This document shows positions 1 through 7,647 of a DNA stretch of 64,000 nt, one piece after another (position 1 is the stretch's first letter; the number at the start of each line of letters is the position of its first letter). Made by a program: the position numbers and the translations under genes. Below the pieces are notes generated by a model. The model saw only the letters and a list, made by a program, of their open reading frames with translations, was not told the DNA's origin and did no database searches. The DNA is taken from the NCBI GenBank assembly GCA_049323755.1, contig JBMOPE010000015.1:13606-77605 (forward strand), read 5' to 3'. The DNA is from BRHc4a sp049323755. Its GTDB lineage: Bacteria; Bacillota; Desulfotomaculia; Desulfotomaculales; Desulfocucumaceae.

Positions 1-908
1 AGACGGCTGTTGACACAATGGTTAAAACAGCGTACCTGGAGTTTAAAGACCCCGAGGGGAATGTCGTCGTAACCGGCAAGGACCTGGAGTCAGCCCAGGA
101 AGCCAAAAACCCGGGCGGATCTGTTGTGGTAAACCTTTCATTCAAGCCCGAGGGAGCCACAAGGTTTGCAGAGGCCACCGCTAAAAACGTGAACAGGAAT
201 ATCGCAATTATACTGGACGGTCAGGTTCTGCAGAATCCCAGGGTTACTGAGCCTATAACCGGCGGTAAGGCCGAGATTACGGGTTACCAGAGCCTTGAAG
301 AAGCTCACAATATAGCCATACTTCTTCGCTCAGGCGCTCTTCCTGTTAAGGTTGAAGTGATGGAGAAGCGGGCCGTGGGACCGGCCCTGGGAGCAGACTC
401 CCTGGCCAAGTCCAAGCATGCCGGGGTGGTGGGCATAACTGCCATACTTATTTTCATGCTTATGTACTATAGGGTGCCTGGGCTTGTTGCCAACTTTGCC
501 CTTATAATATATACTCTGATAGTGCTGTGGGTATATGCCGGGTTCAATGTTACCATGACGCTGCCCGGAATTGCCGGATTCCTTCTGTCGCTTGGTATAG
601 CGGTGGATGCCAACGTTATTATATTTGAGCGGGTCAAGGAGGAGCTGAGGACCGGGAAGAGCCTCAGGGCCGCCATTGACTCAGGCTTCAAGAGGGGCTT
701 TACGGCGGTGTTTGACGCCAACGTAACCACCGTCCTGGCCGCTGCGATACTACTGTTCCTGGGCACCGGTCCAATTAAGGGCTTTGCGGTGACCCTTATA
801 ATAGGTATTGCCGCCAGCATGTTTACGGCCCTTTCAGTTACCCGCTGGCTGCTGCACCTGTTGGCTGCCACAAATCTGGTTAAAAACCCCAGGTACTTCG
901 GGGCATAG
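1..908 (+). CDS. secD: Protein translocase subunit SecD (5' end outside the window)
   Basis: SecD is a membrane subunit of the Sec translocon accessory complex SecDF, which uses the proton motive force to pull exported proteins across the membrane. The reading frame is open from the first bases, so the N-terminus lies upstream. What remains is the end of the extracytoplasmic P1 region (LRSGALPVKVEV) and the membrane half, with the conserved TM4 segment SLGIAVDANVIIFERVKEEL. The ATG at 18 is internal. secF follows after 15 bp, so the two are almost certainly cotranscribed. Separate secD and secF genes rather than a fused secDF are seen. Identification is firm; only the missing start is uncertain. 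Confidence 0.96.
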   Translation, partial: TAVDTMVKTAYLEFKDPEGNVVVTGKDLESAQEAKNPGGSVVVNLSFKPEGATRFAEATAKNVNRNIAIILDGQVLQNPRVTEPITGGKAEITGYQSLEEAHNIAILLRSGALPVKVEVMEKRAVGPALGADSLAKSKHAGVVGITAILIFMLMYYRVPGLVANFALIIYTLIVLWVYAGFNVTMTLPGIAGFLLSLGIAVDANVIIFERVKEELRTGKSLRAAIDSGFKRGFTAVFDANVTTVLAAAILLFLGTGPIKGFAVTLIIGIAASMFTALSVTRWLLHLLAATNLVKNPRYFGA

Positions 909-923
909 GGGGGAGGATAAGGA

Positions 924-1802
924 ATGTTTCACTTTGTAAAACACAGAAAGATCTTTTATGTACTTTCAATACTGGCAATACTTCCTGGAATTATCTCCCT
1001 CTTTGTGCAGGGAATGAACTGGGGCATTGACTTTAGCAGTGGAACTATAGTGGAAGTCAGGTTTGATAAAGATGTCCCGGTGGACAGTGTAAGGCAGGTT
1101 GTGAAGGAACAGGGACTGGAAGAAGCGAGAATTCAGCAAAGCGGTGATAAGGACTTTCTGGTCCGCACCAAACAGCTGGGCCAGGATGAGAGCGCCAATC
1201 TCATAGAGGCCTTTAGATCTAAAATAGGTCCTACAGAGCTTTTAAGAAACGAGACGGTCAGCCCTATTATCAGCACCGAGCTGTTCTGGAACGCCTTTTG
1301 GGCACTGCTGATAGCCTCCGGGCTCATGCTGATATATATTACCTTCAGATTTGAGTTTAAGCAGGGGGTTGCAGCAATCATCGCCATTCTTCACGATGCG
1401 CTGCTGGTTATAGGTGTTTTCTCTATATTCCAGATTGAGGTGGAAAGCGCTTTTATAGCCGCCATACTGACGATAATCGGTTACTCCATCAATGACACAA
1501 TAATTATATTTGACCGTATCAGGGAAAATATGAACATGAAGAAAAGAGACCAGACCATTGAGGACCTGGTTAATCTCAGCATCTGGCAGACCCTGGCCCG
1601 TTCCATAAATACCGTTTTGACAGTCATGTTTGTGCTGCTGGCCCTTTACTTCCTTGGCGGCACCACGGTCAAGACCTTTGTGCTGGCAATGCTTATAGGT
1701 GTGGCCAGCGGCGCCTACTCCTCCATCTTCAATGCCAGCCCCATATGGGTTGACCTGAAGCTGATGGAGAAAAAGGGAAAAGTTAAAATCGCAAAGGCTT
1801 GA
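924..1802 (+). CDS. secF: Protein translocase subunit SecF
   Basis: Partner of SecD in the Sec accessory complex. At 292 residues it has the usual SecF length. An N-terminal membrane segment (about residues 9-28) is followed by the signature GIDFSSG near residue 34, a short extracytoplasmic domain, and a block of five membrane helices containing the conserved YSINDTIIIFDRIREN in TM4. The ATG follows a GGAGGATAAGG ribosome-binding region. It lies 15 bp after secD and is followed directly by a strong terminator, so it is the last gene of the operon. Confidence 0.97.
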   Translation: MFHFVKHRKIFYVLSILAILPGIISLFVQGMNWGIDFSSGTIVEVRFDKDVPVDSVRQVVKEQGLEEARIQQSGDKDFLVRTKQLGQDESANLIEAFRSKIGPTELLRNETVSPIISTELFWNAFWALLIASGLMLIYITFRFEFKQGVAAIIAILHDALLVIGVFSIFQIEVESAFIAAILTIIGYSINDTIIIFDRIRENMNMKKRDQTIEDLVNLSIWQTLARSINTVLTVMFVLLALYFLGGTTVKTFVLAMLIGVASGAYSSIFNASPIWVDLKLMEKKGKVKIAKA

Positions 1803-1814
1803 GATTAAAAAAAA

Positions 1815-1839
1815 CCGCCGGACTACCGGCGGTTTTTTT
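1815..1839 (+). terminator. Rho-independent terminator after secDF
   Basis: CCGCCGG-ACTA-CCGGCGG followed by seven T residues, 12 bp after the secF stop. A textbook intrinsic terminator. Confidence 0.95.
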
Positions 1840-1842
1840 GTC

Positions 1843-1918
1843 GGGAATCAGGAATTAGGAATTAGGAATTAGGGGTTGGGGATTGAATTAGCCAAATGCA
1901 GTATTTGATTTTCTCACC
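1843..1918 (+). repeat. Interspersed heptamer repeat, left-arm copy
   Basis: Tandem GGAATTA/GGGGTTG heptamers (about 1843-1885) are followed by AAATGCAGTATTTGATTTT and CTCACC. The same two blocks recur at 24.6, 30.7, 40.8 and 58.3 kb. The right arm and hairpin tail are absent here, so this is a partial copy of the family. Confidence 0.75.
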
Positions 1919-2029
1919 GCGCATGGCTTTTATTTTTGGTTATATCAGGCAGCTTATTTTCTTATTATTTATTAAAGCCGGAGTTTTTTTTGTTCAATGT
2001 GGGAAAATAAGTTTCAGGAGGTTTCATCG

Positions 2030-2338
2030 TTGAGCAACCGTGAAGATGAAGTATTGGAAAGCTTGCGGAAAAAGGTTACCGATCTCGCTATTAACATGGA
2101 AAAAATGAAGCTGGCGGAATATGTAGACCTGCTTAACAGTCCCTGGCGCCTTTTATGGGTTAATTTTATATCCGGAATAGCCCGGGGCCTGGGTATAGCT
2201 ATAGGGTTCGCCATCCTTGGAGCTCTTATAATTATATTCCTACAAAAGCTGGTGGAACTTAATCTGCCGGTAATAGGCGGGATCATAGCCGATATAGTTG
2301 AAATTGTCCAGCAGCAGTTGAATACAAGAAGCTATTAA
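2030..2338 (+). CDS. DUF5665 family membrane protein
   Basis: A small protein of about 102 residues with one or two hydrophobic segments in its C-terminal half (GIARGLGIAIGFAILGALII and the stretch after it). The block MKLAEYVDLLNSPWRLLWVN is typical of the DUF5665 family, which is common in clostridia and has no established function. I prefer the TTG at 2030, because AGGAGG at 2016-2021 is correctly spaced for it. The in-frame ATG at 1997 lies before that ribosome-binding site and has none of its own. It is followed 31 bp later by the YteA-type gene and could be cotranscribed with it. Confidence 0.75.
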   Translation: MSNREDEVLESLRKKVTDLAINMEKMKLAEYVDLLNSPWRLLWVNFISGIARGLGIAIGFAILGALIIIFLQKLVELNLPVIGGIIADIVEIVQQQLNTRSY

Positions 2339-2369
2339 TATAAGAATATCCACATCCTGGAGGTAGCAG

Positions 2370-3083
2370 ATGCTGACGGAACAGATGAAGCAGGAGTTTA
2401 AGAAAAAATTGCTGGAAGAAAAGGAAAATGCCATGGAAAGAATTGAGGGGATAGATGAAGGGGGACTCCATGAGTCGCTGCGGGAGTCCATAACTGAGCT
2501 TTCCCTCTACGACAACCACCCGGGGGATATTGGAAGCGAAGTGTTTGAGCGCAGTAAGGACTTTGCCCTGAGGGAGGACGCACTGCACCTGGTAAGTGCC
2601 ATTGATGACGCCCTTGAAAAAATGGAAAAGGGCACATATGGCAAGTGCGATGTTTGTGGAGGGGAAATATCTCAGGAGAGGCTGGATGCTGTGCCTTATA
2701 CAACCCTCTGCATAGACTGCAAAAGGGGGGACGAACAAATACCCAGAACGGAAAACCGGCCGGTGGAGGAAGAAGTTCTGGAGGATGTTTATGCCAGGCC
2801 CTTTGATAATGAAATCGATAATGTGGAGTTTGACTGGGAGGACTCTTTCCAGGAGGTCTCCAGGTGGAACGAGCACGCCGTGAGATCTCAGGCGGGATCT
2901 TATTACGGGGGCGGGGAGCTTGAGGAAGAAGACCGCAGGGGATCTTTGGAAAGAATAGACAACATCCCCTATGAAATAGGAGATGATGGAGTCATTTACC
3001 AGAGCTTTAAGAGTATAGACGATGAGGAACCTCCGAGGGAAACTATCGATGTGGGATACCAGCACACCAGGCAGGAGGAATAG
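2370..3083 (+). CDS. yteA: TraR/DksA-type zinc-finger protein, YteA family
   Basis: A 237-residue protein with an N-terminal helical region (MKQEFKKKLLEEKEN, coiled-coil-like) and a C4 zinc finger: Cys93, Cys96, Cys114 and Cys117 in KCDVCGG and CIDCKR. This is the DksA/TraR fold. The long acidic tail after residue 120 and the motif ELSLYDNHPGDIGSE match the YteA subfamily of spore formers, which is linked to sporulation but poorly characterised. The ATG follows CTGGAGGTAGCAG. A repeat element starts 7 bp after the stop. The family call is solid; the role is not known. Confidence 0.85.
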   Translation: MLTEQMKQEFKKKLLEEKENAMERIEGIDEGGLHESLRESITELSLYDNHPGDIGSEVFERSKDFALREDALHLVSAIDDALEKMEKGTYGKCDVCGGEISQERLDAVPYTTLCIDCKRGDEQIPRTENRPVEEEVLEDVYARPFDNEIDNVEFDWEDSFQEVSRWNEHAVRSQAGSYYGGGELEEEDRRGSLERIDNIPYEIGDDGVIYQSFKSIDDEEPPRETIDVGYQHTRQEE

Positions 3084-3089
3084 TGAGAT

Positions 3090-3341
3090 AGGAATTGGGA
3101 ATTGGGAATTAGGAATTGGGCGTTTAGGGATTAGGAATTGGGGATTGACAGTCTGAAAGACGGCAGCTCGAACAGGACGTTTATTTAAAAATTTCTTGAT
3201 TGGGACAGATTTTACGTGTTATAAATGACATAAGCCGCAAGGTGGCATATATATAGCTCGGGATTTATTTTAACCAATTCCCGATTCCCAATTCCCAATT
3301 CCGAACCGCCGCTGGAACAGCGGTAGCGCCCGGAGGGCGCT
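3090..3341 (+). repeat. Interspersed composite repeat with heptamer arms and double-hairpin tail
   Basis: The left arm (3090-3148) consists of GGGAATT/AGGAATT heptamers. The right arm (3274-3302) is the inverted form, CCCAATTCCCAATTCC. The tail holds hairpin CCGCTG-GAA-CAGCGG (3309-3323) and hairpin AGCGCCC-GGA-GGGCGCT (3325-3341). Between the arms lies a decayed tail-like piece ending GGACGTTTATTTA. The element starts 7 bp after the yteA stop and ends about 20 bp before the next start codon. Confidence 0.85.
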
Positions 3342-3361
3342 GTATAAAAGAGGTGTGCTGC

Positions 3362-4315
3362 ATGGAGCAGAAAACCAATGTTGAAGGAATATCGGTTGTA
3401 ACCAGTATTGCTTTGACTCTTGGAAAGCTTGTGGCCGGCCTGTCCATTAATTCGGCCGCCGTTTTTGCCAGTGGGGTTCACTCCGGGCTGGACTTGCTGG
3501 CTTCCGTTCTTTCATACTCCTCAGTCAGCCAGTCAAGGAAACCTGCTGATGAGGATCACCGGTACGGCCATGGAAAATATGAAAATTTAGCCGCCATTGC
3601 CGAGGTATTTTTCATTTTAATTGCGGTTTTGGTGATTATTTACAAAGCGGTTCCGGGCTTCTCCTCCTCTGTAGTGGACATAGCCCGATCAGATGTGGCC
3701 GTTGCAGTAATGGGTGTTTCCTGCCTGGTAAGCTTTTTTGTTTCCTCAATGCTTTCAGGGGCACACAGAAAGACAGCGTCGGAGGAATTGCTGGCTGACC
3801 GCCGCCACCTGCTGGTAAATGCCTGCACTTCTGCAGTGATTTGTATTGGGATGCTGGCTATAAGATATACCGGAATAACGATCATTGACTCCCTTCTGGC
3901 GATTTTGGCAGCCCTGGTTTTGCTGTTCGAGGGATATACGCATGTTAAGAGGTCAGCTGGTGGAATAGTTGACATAAAGCTCACCGAGGAAGAAGAGGGA
4001 ATTATTAGAGAAGTGCTGGCCCGTTACGGAGAGGAATATGTTCAGTACCATGCACTGAGGACCCGGCGGTCAGGCCCGGACCGCCATGTTGACCTGCACC
4101 TGGTGGTGCCCAGGGACCAGGTAATCGCGAAAACACATCAAATATGCGACCATATTGAAAGGGATATTAACCACAGGCTTCCCGGGGTTAACGTGCTGAT
4201 TCACGCCGAGCCCTGCAGACCCTTTAGCGGCGAGTGCATCTGCTGTGGTGTAGAAAAGTCACTGCAGAAAAATGAAATCCAATGCAGCGCTAAACCACAC
4301 TCTGAGGAGGACTGA
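3362..4315 (+). CDS. Cation diffusion facilitator family metal transporter
   Basis: A CDF transporter exports divalent metal ions (Zn, Fe, Mn, Co or Ni) in exchange for protons. The protein has 317 residues, about six membrane helices and a cytoplasmic C-terminal domain (VQYHALRTRRSGPDRHVDLHLVV). HRYGHGKYEN after TM2 is a family hallmark. The intramembrane metal site reads H40-x3-D44 in TM2 but H149-x3-N153 in TM5, where HxxxD or DxxxD is usual, so metal preference may be altered. The C-terminus is cysteine-rich (ECICCGVE). I chose the ATG at 3362, correctly spaced after AGAGGTG, over the GTG at 3353 inside that site. A repeat hairpin tail ends just upstream. Confidence 0.9.
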   Translation: MEQKTNVEGISVVTSIALTLGKLVAGLSINSAAVFASGVHSGLDLLASVLSYSSVSQSRKPADEDHRYGHGKYENLAAIAEVFFILIAVLVIIYKAVPGFSSSVVDIARSDVAVAVMGVSCLVSFFVSSMLSGAHRKTASEELLADRRHLLVNACTSAVICIGMLAIRYTGITIIDSLLAILAALVLLFEGYTHVKRSAGGIVDIKLTEEEEGIIREVLARYGEEYVQYHALRTRRSGPDRHVDLHLVVPRDQVIAKTHQICDHIERDINHRLPGVNVLIHAEPCRPFSGECICCGVEKSLQKNEIQCSAKPHSEED

Positions 4316-4385
4316 ACCGATTTACCCGGACGGTAAAACTTATGGTATTTTCCAAAAAAGGAGGATACCAGTAAATTTGTGTCGA

Positions 4386-4412
4386 AAAATCAGGGAAGAA
4401 CCCTGATTTTTT
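4386..4412 (+). terminator. Intrinsic terminator downstream of the CDF gene
   Basis: AAATCAGGG-AAGAA-CCCTGATTTTTT, about 70 bp after the CDF stop and 95 bp before sigI. A tiny reading frame (GTG at about 4379) overlaps the hairpin, but it has no well-spaced ribosome-binding site and is not called. Confidence 0.8.
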
Positions 4413-4507
4413 AATCTACCATCCCCATAAAAAATGGTGCCGCTGCGTAATAAATAAATAGACGGGGGCACCGGAGAGGGGCGGCGGGGCCGAAAGGAAG
4501 TGAAAGG

Positions 4508-5245
4508 GTGCTTCCGGAAGACATTCTTGAAAAAAAGCTTGATTTAATAAAAACTGGTGACTTAGTGACCAGGGAGGATTTGATATCTGAATACCGCTCG
4601 TTTGTGGCCAGGGCGGCTATAAAGGTGTGCGGAAGGGGTCTTGAGTGGGACCGTGACGATGAGCTAAGTATAAGCCTTATTGCCTTTAATGAGGCCATAG
4701 ACCGCTTTGATAAGACAAGAGGGGTACCCTTCCCCGCATTTGCCAGGCTTATTATCAAAAGCAGGCTGATGGATTACATGAGAAAGCAATCCCGGCATGT
4801 CACTAATAGCGGCGGGTCCCTGGACGACCTTGATGGGCGGGACGTTTCCGCTCTTGAAGTTTCAAGGGCATGGGATCAGTTTATTGACAGGGAGTCTGCA
4901 AAAGAAAGGGAAGAGGAAATAAAGGAATACAAAAATATAATAGGGCAGTTTGGTATTACTTTTGATGACCTGGTAAAGTGCTCTCCGAAACACAGGGATG
5001 CAAGGGCTAACTTGTTGAGGGTTTCCAGGGCACTGGCCAGTGATGACACCCTTTTTTCCCAGATGATGAGTACCGGTAAGATACCTGTGCTTGCGCTGTC
5101 AAAACTGGCGGAAGTTCACGTTAAAATAGTGGAGAGAGGCAGAAAGTATATAATAGCCACTTCAGTTATTTGGCGCTACTGTGAAGATTTGCTATATTTG
5201 TGCTCCTTTTTAAGGCTGCCGGGAAAGGAGGCCAGGGACACGTGA
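4508..5245 (+). CDS. sigI: RNA polymerase sigma factor SigI
   Basis: SigI is an alternative sigma factor of Firmicutes, used in heat or cell-envelope responses and in some clostridia for polysaccharide sensing. The 245-residue protein shows the sigma-70 region 2 block (SLIAFNEAIDRFDKTRG, then FPAFARLIIKSRLMDYMRK) and the SigI-specific C-terminal region. The start is GTG at 4508 behind GGAAGTGAAAGG. The stop overlaps the GTG of the next gene (GTGA), which encodes its cognate RsgI anti-sigma factor. That pairing is diagnostic. Confidence 0.93.
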   Translation: MLPEDILEKKLDLIKTGDLVTREDLISEYRSFVARAAIKVCGRGLEWDRDDELSISLIAFNEAIDRFDKTRGVPFPAFARLIIKSRLMDYMRKQSRHVTNSGGSLDDLDGRDVSALEVSRAWDQFIDRESAKEREEEIKEYKNIIGQFGITFDDLVKCSPKHRDARANLLRVSRALASDDTLFSQMMSTGKIPVLALSKLAEVHVKIVERGRKYIIATSVIWRYCEDLLYLCSFLRLPGKEARDT

Positions 5246-6495
5246 AAATTAAGGCTGTTGTTTTGGAAGTAAGAGAAAAAACATGTATCGTCCTCACCGC
5301 CGACGGCAGTTTTCGGGAGGTAAAGGCCAAGGGTAAATCTCAGCCCGGCCAGGAAATAACGTTGCCGGAAACAGGGTGGAGATTCAATAAGTATGCCCTG
5401 GCAGCGGCCTGCCTGGTGTTCTTCATAGTAACCGCAGGGTTTCTGAATTTCTCAATGGCTCCGGCAGTGGCGGCATATGTCTGCCTGGACATAAACCCCT
5501 CGGTTGAGCTGGCCATTGATAAGGATAACATTGTCCGCAAGGCCGAAGCTTTAAATGATGATGGCAGGGAATTGCTTACAGGACTGCAGCTGAAGGGCGC
5601 AGGCGTCGGGGATGCGCTTGAAAAGCTTATAGAAGTGGCTGTGGAGAAGAAATATATACAGCCGGGAGAGGAAAATGTAATTATGTCCTCAGTTGTTCCG
5701 GCGGGTAGTGAGGAAATCTCAGAGGTCGATACTGTTGTAAAGGATAGAATTGAAGCCTTTCTCCAGAAGAAAAACATAAAGGCCGAGGTGGTGGTGGGCA
5801 AAGCAACCTCTGAAGTAAGGGCCGAGGCCGAAAAATCAGGGATGTCCACCGGCCGTTACATGTTATACATGAAAGCAAGGGAAAATGATGCCCAAATAAC
5901 CCCCGGGGATTTCAGGGGTAAGAGTATTCGCCAGATAGAAAAAGACCGGAAAATTAAGTTTAAGGAAATATATAAAACAGGAGAACAAGATGGGGAGAAG
6001 CCGAACCAAGAAGGCAAGGTTCCCCCAGGACAGCAAAAGAAAGACCGGGATGCTGAAAATAGCGTCGACTGGGGCCGTTCCCAGTACGACAGCAGTGATT
6101 CTAATACACAGGCCGGACAGAGTAATGGGGAAAAGGATAAAGATAAAAATCCGGATAAGCCAGGTAACGGCTGGGGCCCAGGAGGTTCAAAGCAGCAGGA
6201 CCCCGGTCGGCAGGACAATGACAGTGGTGGAAAGCAAAGCAAGGATAACAAGGATGACGGAGGCAAGGATAAGGTAACACAGCCGGTAAAGGGAGATGAG
6301 GACAAGGGAAATGACCGGGGGGACGGCGGAAATAAAGGCCAGGGTTCCTCCGGCAATGCCATTTCCGGGGGAAATGGAGGCTCCAGTAGTTCCGGCAGCA
6401 GCTCCAGCAGTTCTAATGGCGGTAGCAGCGGATCGCCTGTAGGAAAAGGCAATTCCGGAAATAACGGGTCGGAAAAGGGCGGCGGTAAGGATTGA
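5242..6495 (+). CDS. rsgI: Anti-sigma factor, RsgI family
   Basis: A membrane-anchored inhibitor of SigI. It has an N-terminal RsgI domain of about 50 residues that binds the sigma factor (KAVVLEVREKTCIVLTADG), one transmembrane helix at about residues 47-69, and an extracellular RsgI core (YVCLDINPSVELAIDKDN). The last 170 residues are a low-complexity tail of Lys/Asp, then Gly/Ser. Such tails usually sense the surroundings, but no carbohydrate-binding or protease domain is visible here. The GTG at 5242 overlaps the sigI stop as GTGA and sits after AAAGGAGG at 5224-5231, so I prefer it to starts further upstream. A heptamer repeat abuts the stop codon. Confidence 0.9.
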   Translation: MKIKAVVLEVREKTCIVLTADGSFREVKAKGKSQPGQEITLPETGWRFNKYALAAACLVFFIVTAGFLNFSMAPAVAAYVCLDINPSVELAIDKDNIVRKAEALNDDGRELLTGLQLKGAGVGDALEKLIEVAVEKKYIQPGEENVIMSSVVPAGSEEISEVDTVVKDRIEAFLQKKNIKAEVVVGKATSEVRAEAEKSGMSTGRYMLYMKARENDAQITPGDFRGKSIRQIEKDRKIKFKEIYKTGEQDGEKPNQEGKVPPGQQKKDRDAENSVDWGRSQYDSSDSNTQAGQSNGEKDKDKNPDKPGNGWGPGGSKQQDPGRQDNDSGGKQSKDNKDDGGKDKVTQPVKGDEDKGNDRGDGGNKGQGSSGNAISGGNGGSSSSGSSSSSSNGGSSGSPVGKGNSGNNGSEKGGGKD

Positions 6496-6534
6496 TTCCC
6501 ATTTCCCAATTCCTGACCTGTTAAATAGTGCTAA
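6496..6534 (+). repeat. Interspersed repeat, right-arm fragment
   Basis: TTCCCATTTCCCAATTCCTG then ACCTGTTAAATAGTGCTAA. This matches the right arm and spacer of the composite repeats at 30.8 and 58.5 kb, without the hairpins. It starts directly after the rsgI stop codon. Confidence 0.7.
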
Positions 6535-6656
6535 ACGTTTGGGAACTTCTCCTTTACCGATACAATTGGCGATGTAATGAGCCTCAAGAAATGAAGATAG
6601 GGCTTTAGGGAAATACTTAAACCAATTCTACCCTGAAAACAACCCAGGTCTTTATT

Positions 6657-6824
6657 AGCCACAGAGGGCACAGAGATCACAGAGAAGAATTGTAATGCAC
6701 TACTCTGTAGCAAAAGTAGGCACTTCGGGAATAATTATCGAACATCTTCACTTAATTTAAAAGATCTTTTAACATTCAGGCAGGTCTAAAAACCTCTGTG
6801 TGCTCTGTGGCTTTAAAAGGACCC
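6657..6824 (+). repeat. Inverted repeat built from CACAGAG units
   Basis: The left arm (6657-6686) has three CACAGAG units separated by two bases. The right arm (6793-6812) has two inverted units, CTCTGTG. The right arm is followed by AAAAGGACCC, the same GGACCC that follows the right arm of the AATT-type elements. The element lies within a gene-free stretch (6496-6967). Confidence 0.6.
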
Positions 6825-6867
6825 AATTCGGGACATTCCTCCGACTATCATAGATTATGCCACAGAA

Positions 6868-6969
6868 GAGGTGTGTCCCCTTTCCTTATATCGGGGTGAG
6901 GGACGCTATAGTCCCGAGGGGCGGCAGCCCCTTTTGAAATGAGGATGCGGGCCAAAGGCCCGTTTTTTT
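6868..6969 (+). ncRNA. Possible small structured RNA
   Basis: Three potential hairpins follow one another before a terminator. TCCCC pairs with GGGGTGA (about 6876-6900). GGGAC-GCTATA-GTCCC follows (about 6900-6915). Then GGGGC-GGCA-GCCCC-TTTT. The terminator at 6948 follows. No protein-coding frame is convincing here and I recognise no known RNA family. The call is structural inference only. Confidence 0.25.
6948..6969 (+). terminator. Intrinsic terminator
   Basis: CGGGCC-AAA-GGCCCG followed by seven T residues. No annotated gene precedes it on this strand for 450 bp, so it implies an unrecognised transcript, possibly the structured element just upstream. Confidence 0.8.
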
Positions 6970-7536
6970 AGATATATACCTTTCCCTCGTCACCATCAAC
7001 CATTATTTTCTGCCCGTCATCAATAATTGTTAATATACCTGGGATGCTTACCACCGCAGGTTTTCGTATTCCCTTGCAACTATGGACCCGTGGGACAAAT
7101 ACCCCCCGTTTTCCATCACAATTGCCGAGGCCTTCAGGAAAAGAGGAGTCCATGCCGGGTCTGTGGAAGGGGCCACAAGGATCTCTCCATGCATCAGCTT
7201 TCCTCCCTGGTCCGGGTGCAATATAATTCTTGCCTTGCCGGAGGCCTTCCCGGCAGCCACTCCTAGCCCTTTTATTGCATTACTGCCGGAGAATGATACA
7301 GGAGGGCTATTAAGAGGATTATTCCCTATAATAAAATCAGGGGGAGAGAGGGCCTCTAGCTCTATTCTTCTTATTTTTCTATCATATACCAGTTCTTTAA
7401 GGCCCCTGCCATCCCATGTACCGTATAAAACTGAAACTATATCGGAAAAAGAACAGTGAAAAATATCATCCTTTGGCTCCAGAATCCCCCTGTCATACAG
7501 CCGCTGCCCTGTTTCAATGTATATTTTCAGTATTCA
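6968..7536 (-). pseudogene. Remnant of a PEP-utilizing enzyme (C-terminal part, frameshifted)
   Basis: Read on the minus strand from a stop at about 7536, the translation contains LYDRGILEPKDDIFHC, then GEILVAPSTDPAWTPLFLKA and GGYLSHGSIVAREY. These match the PEP-utilizing mobile domain with its phospho-histidine (SHG) found in PEP synthase and related dikinases. Just after REY one base is missing. The expected continuation KPAVVSIPGILTIIDDGQK appears in the next frame and ends at 6968. The N-terminal ATP-grasp part is absent. This is therefore the 3' third of a gene inactivated by 5' loss and a one-base deletion. Which dikinase it was cannot be told. Confidence 0.85.
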
Positions 7537-7647
7537 CCGGCAGGCTGATTAATATATTGGGATGACAGAACTAAAAAGGGATTGGGTTGCTTCGGGAGAA
7601 TATTGATACTGTAGGCCCTTTCGGGGCCATAAGGATGAGCGGAGGAA

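Noticed and set aside
18..908. SecD read as a complete protein starting at ATG 18
   Set aside because: The frame is open to the window edge and the N-terminal SecD domains are missing, so the ATG is internal.
5856..6509. A 217-residue Pro/Leu-rich antisense frame under rsgI
   Set aside because: It is the complement of the Gly/Ser and Lys/Asp low-complexity tail; no start site or homology.
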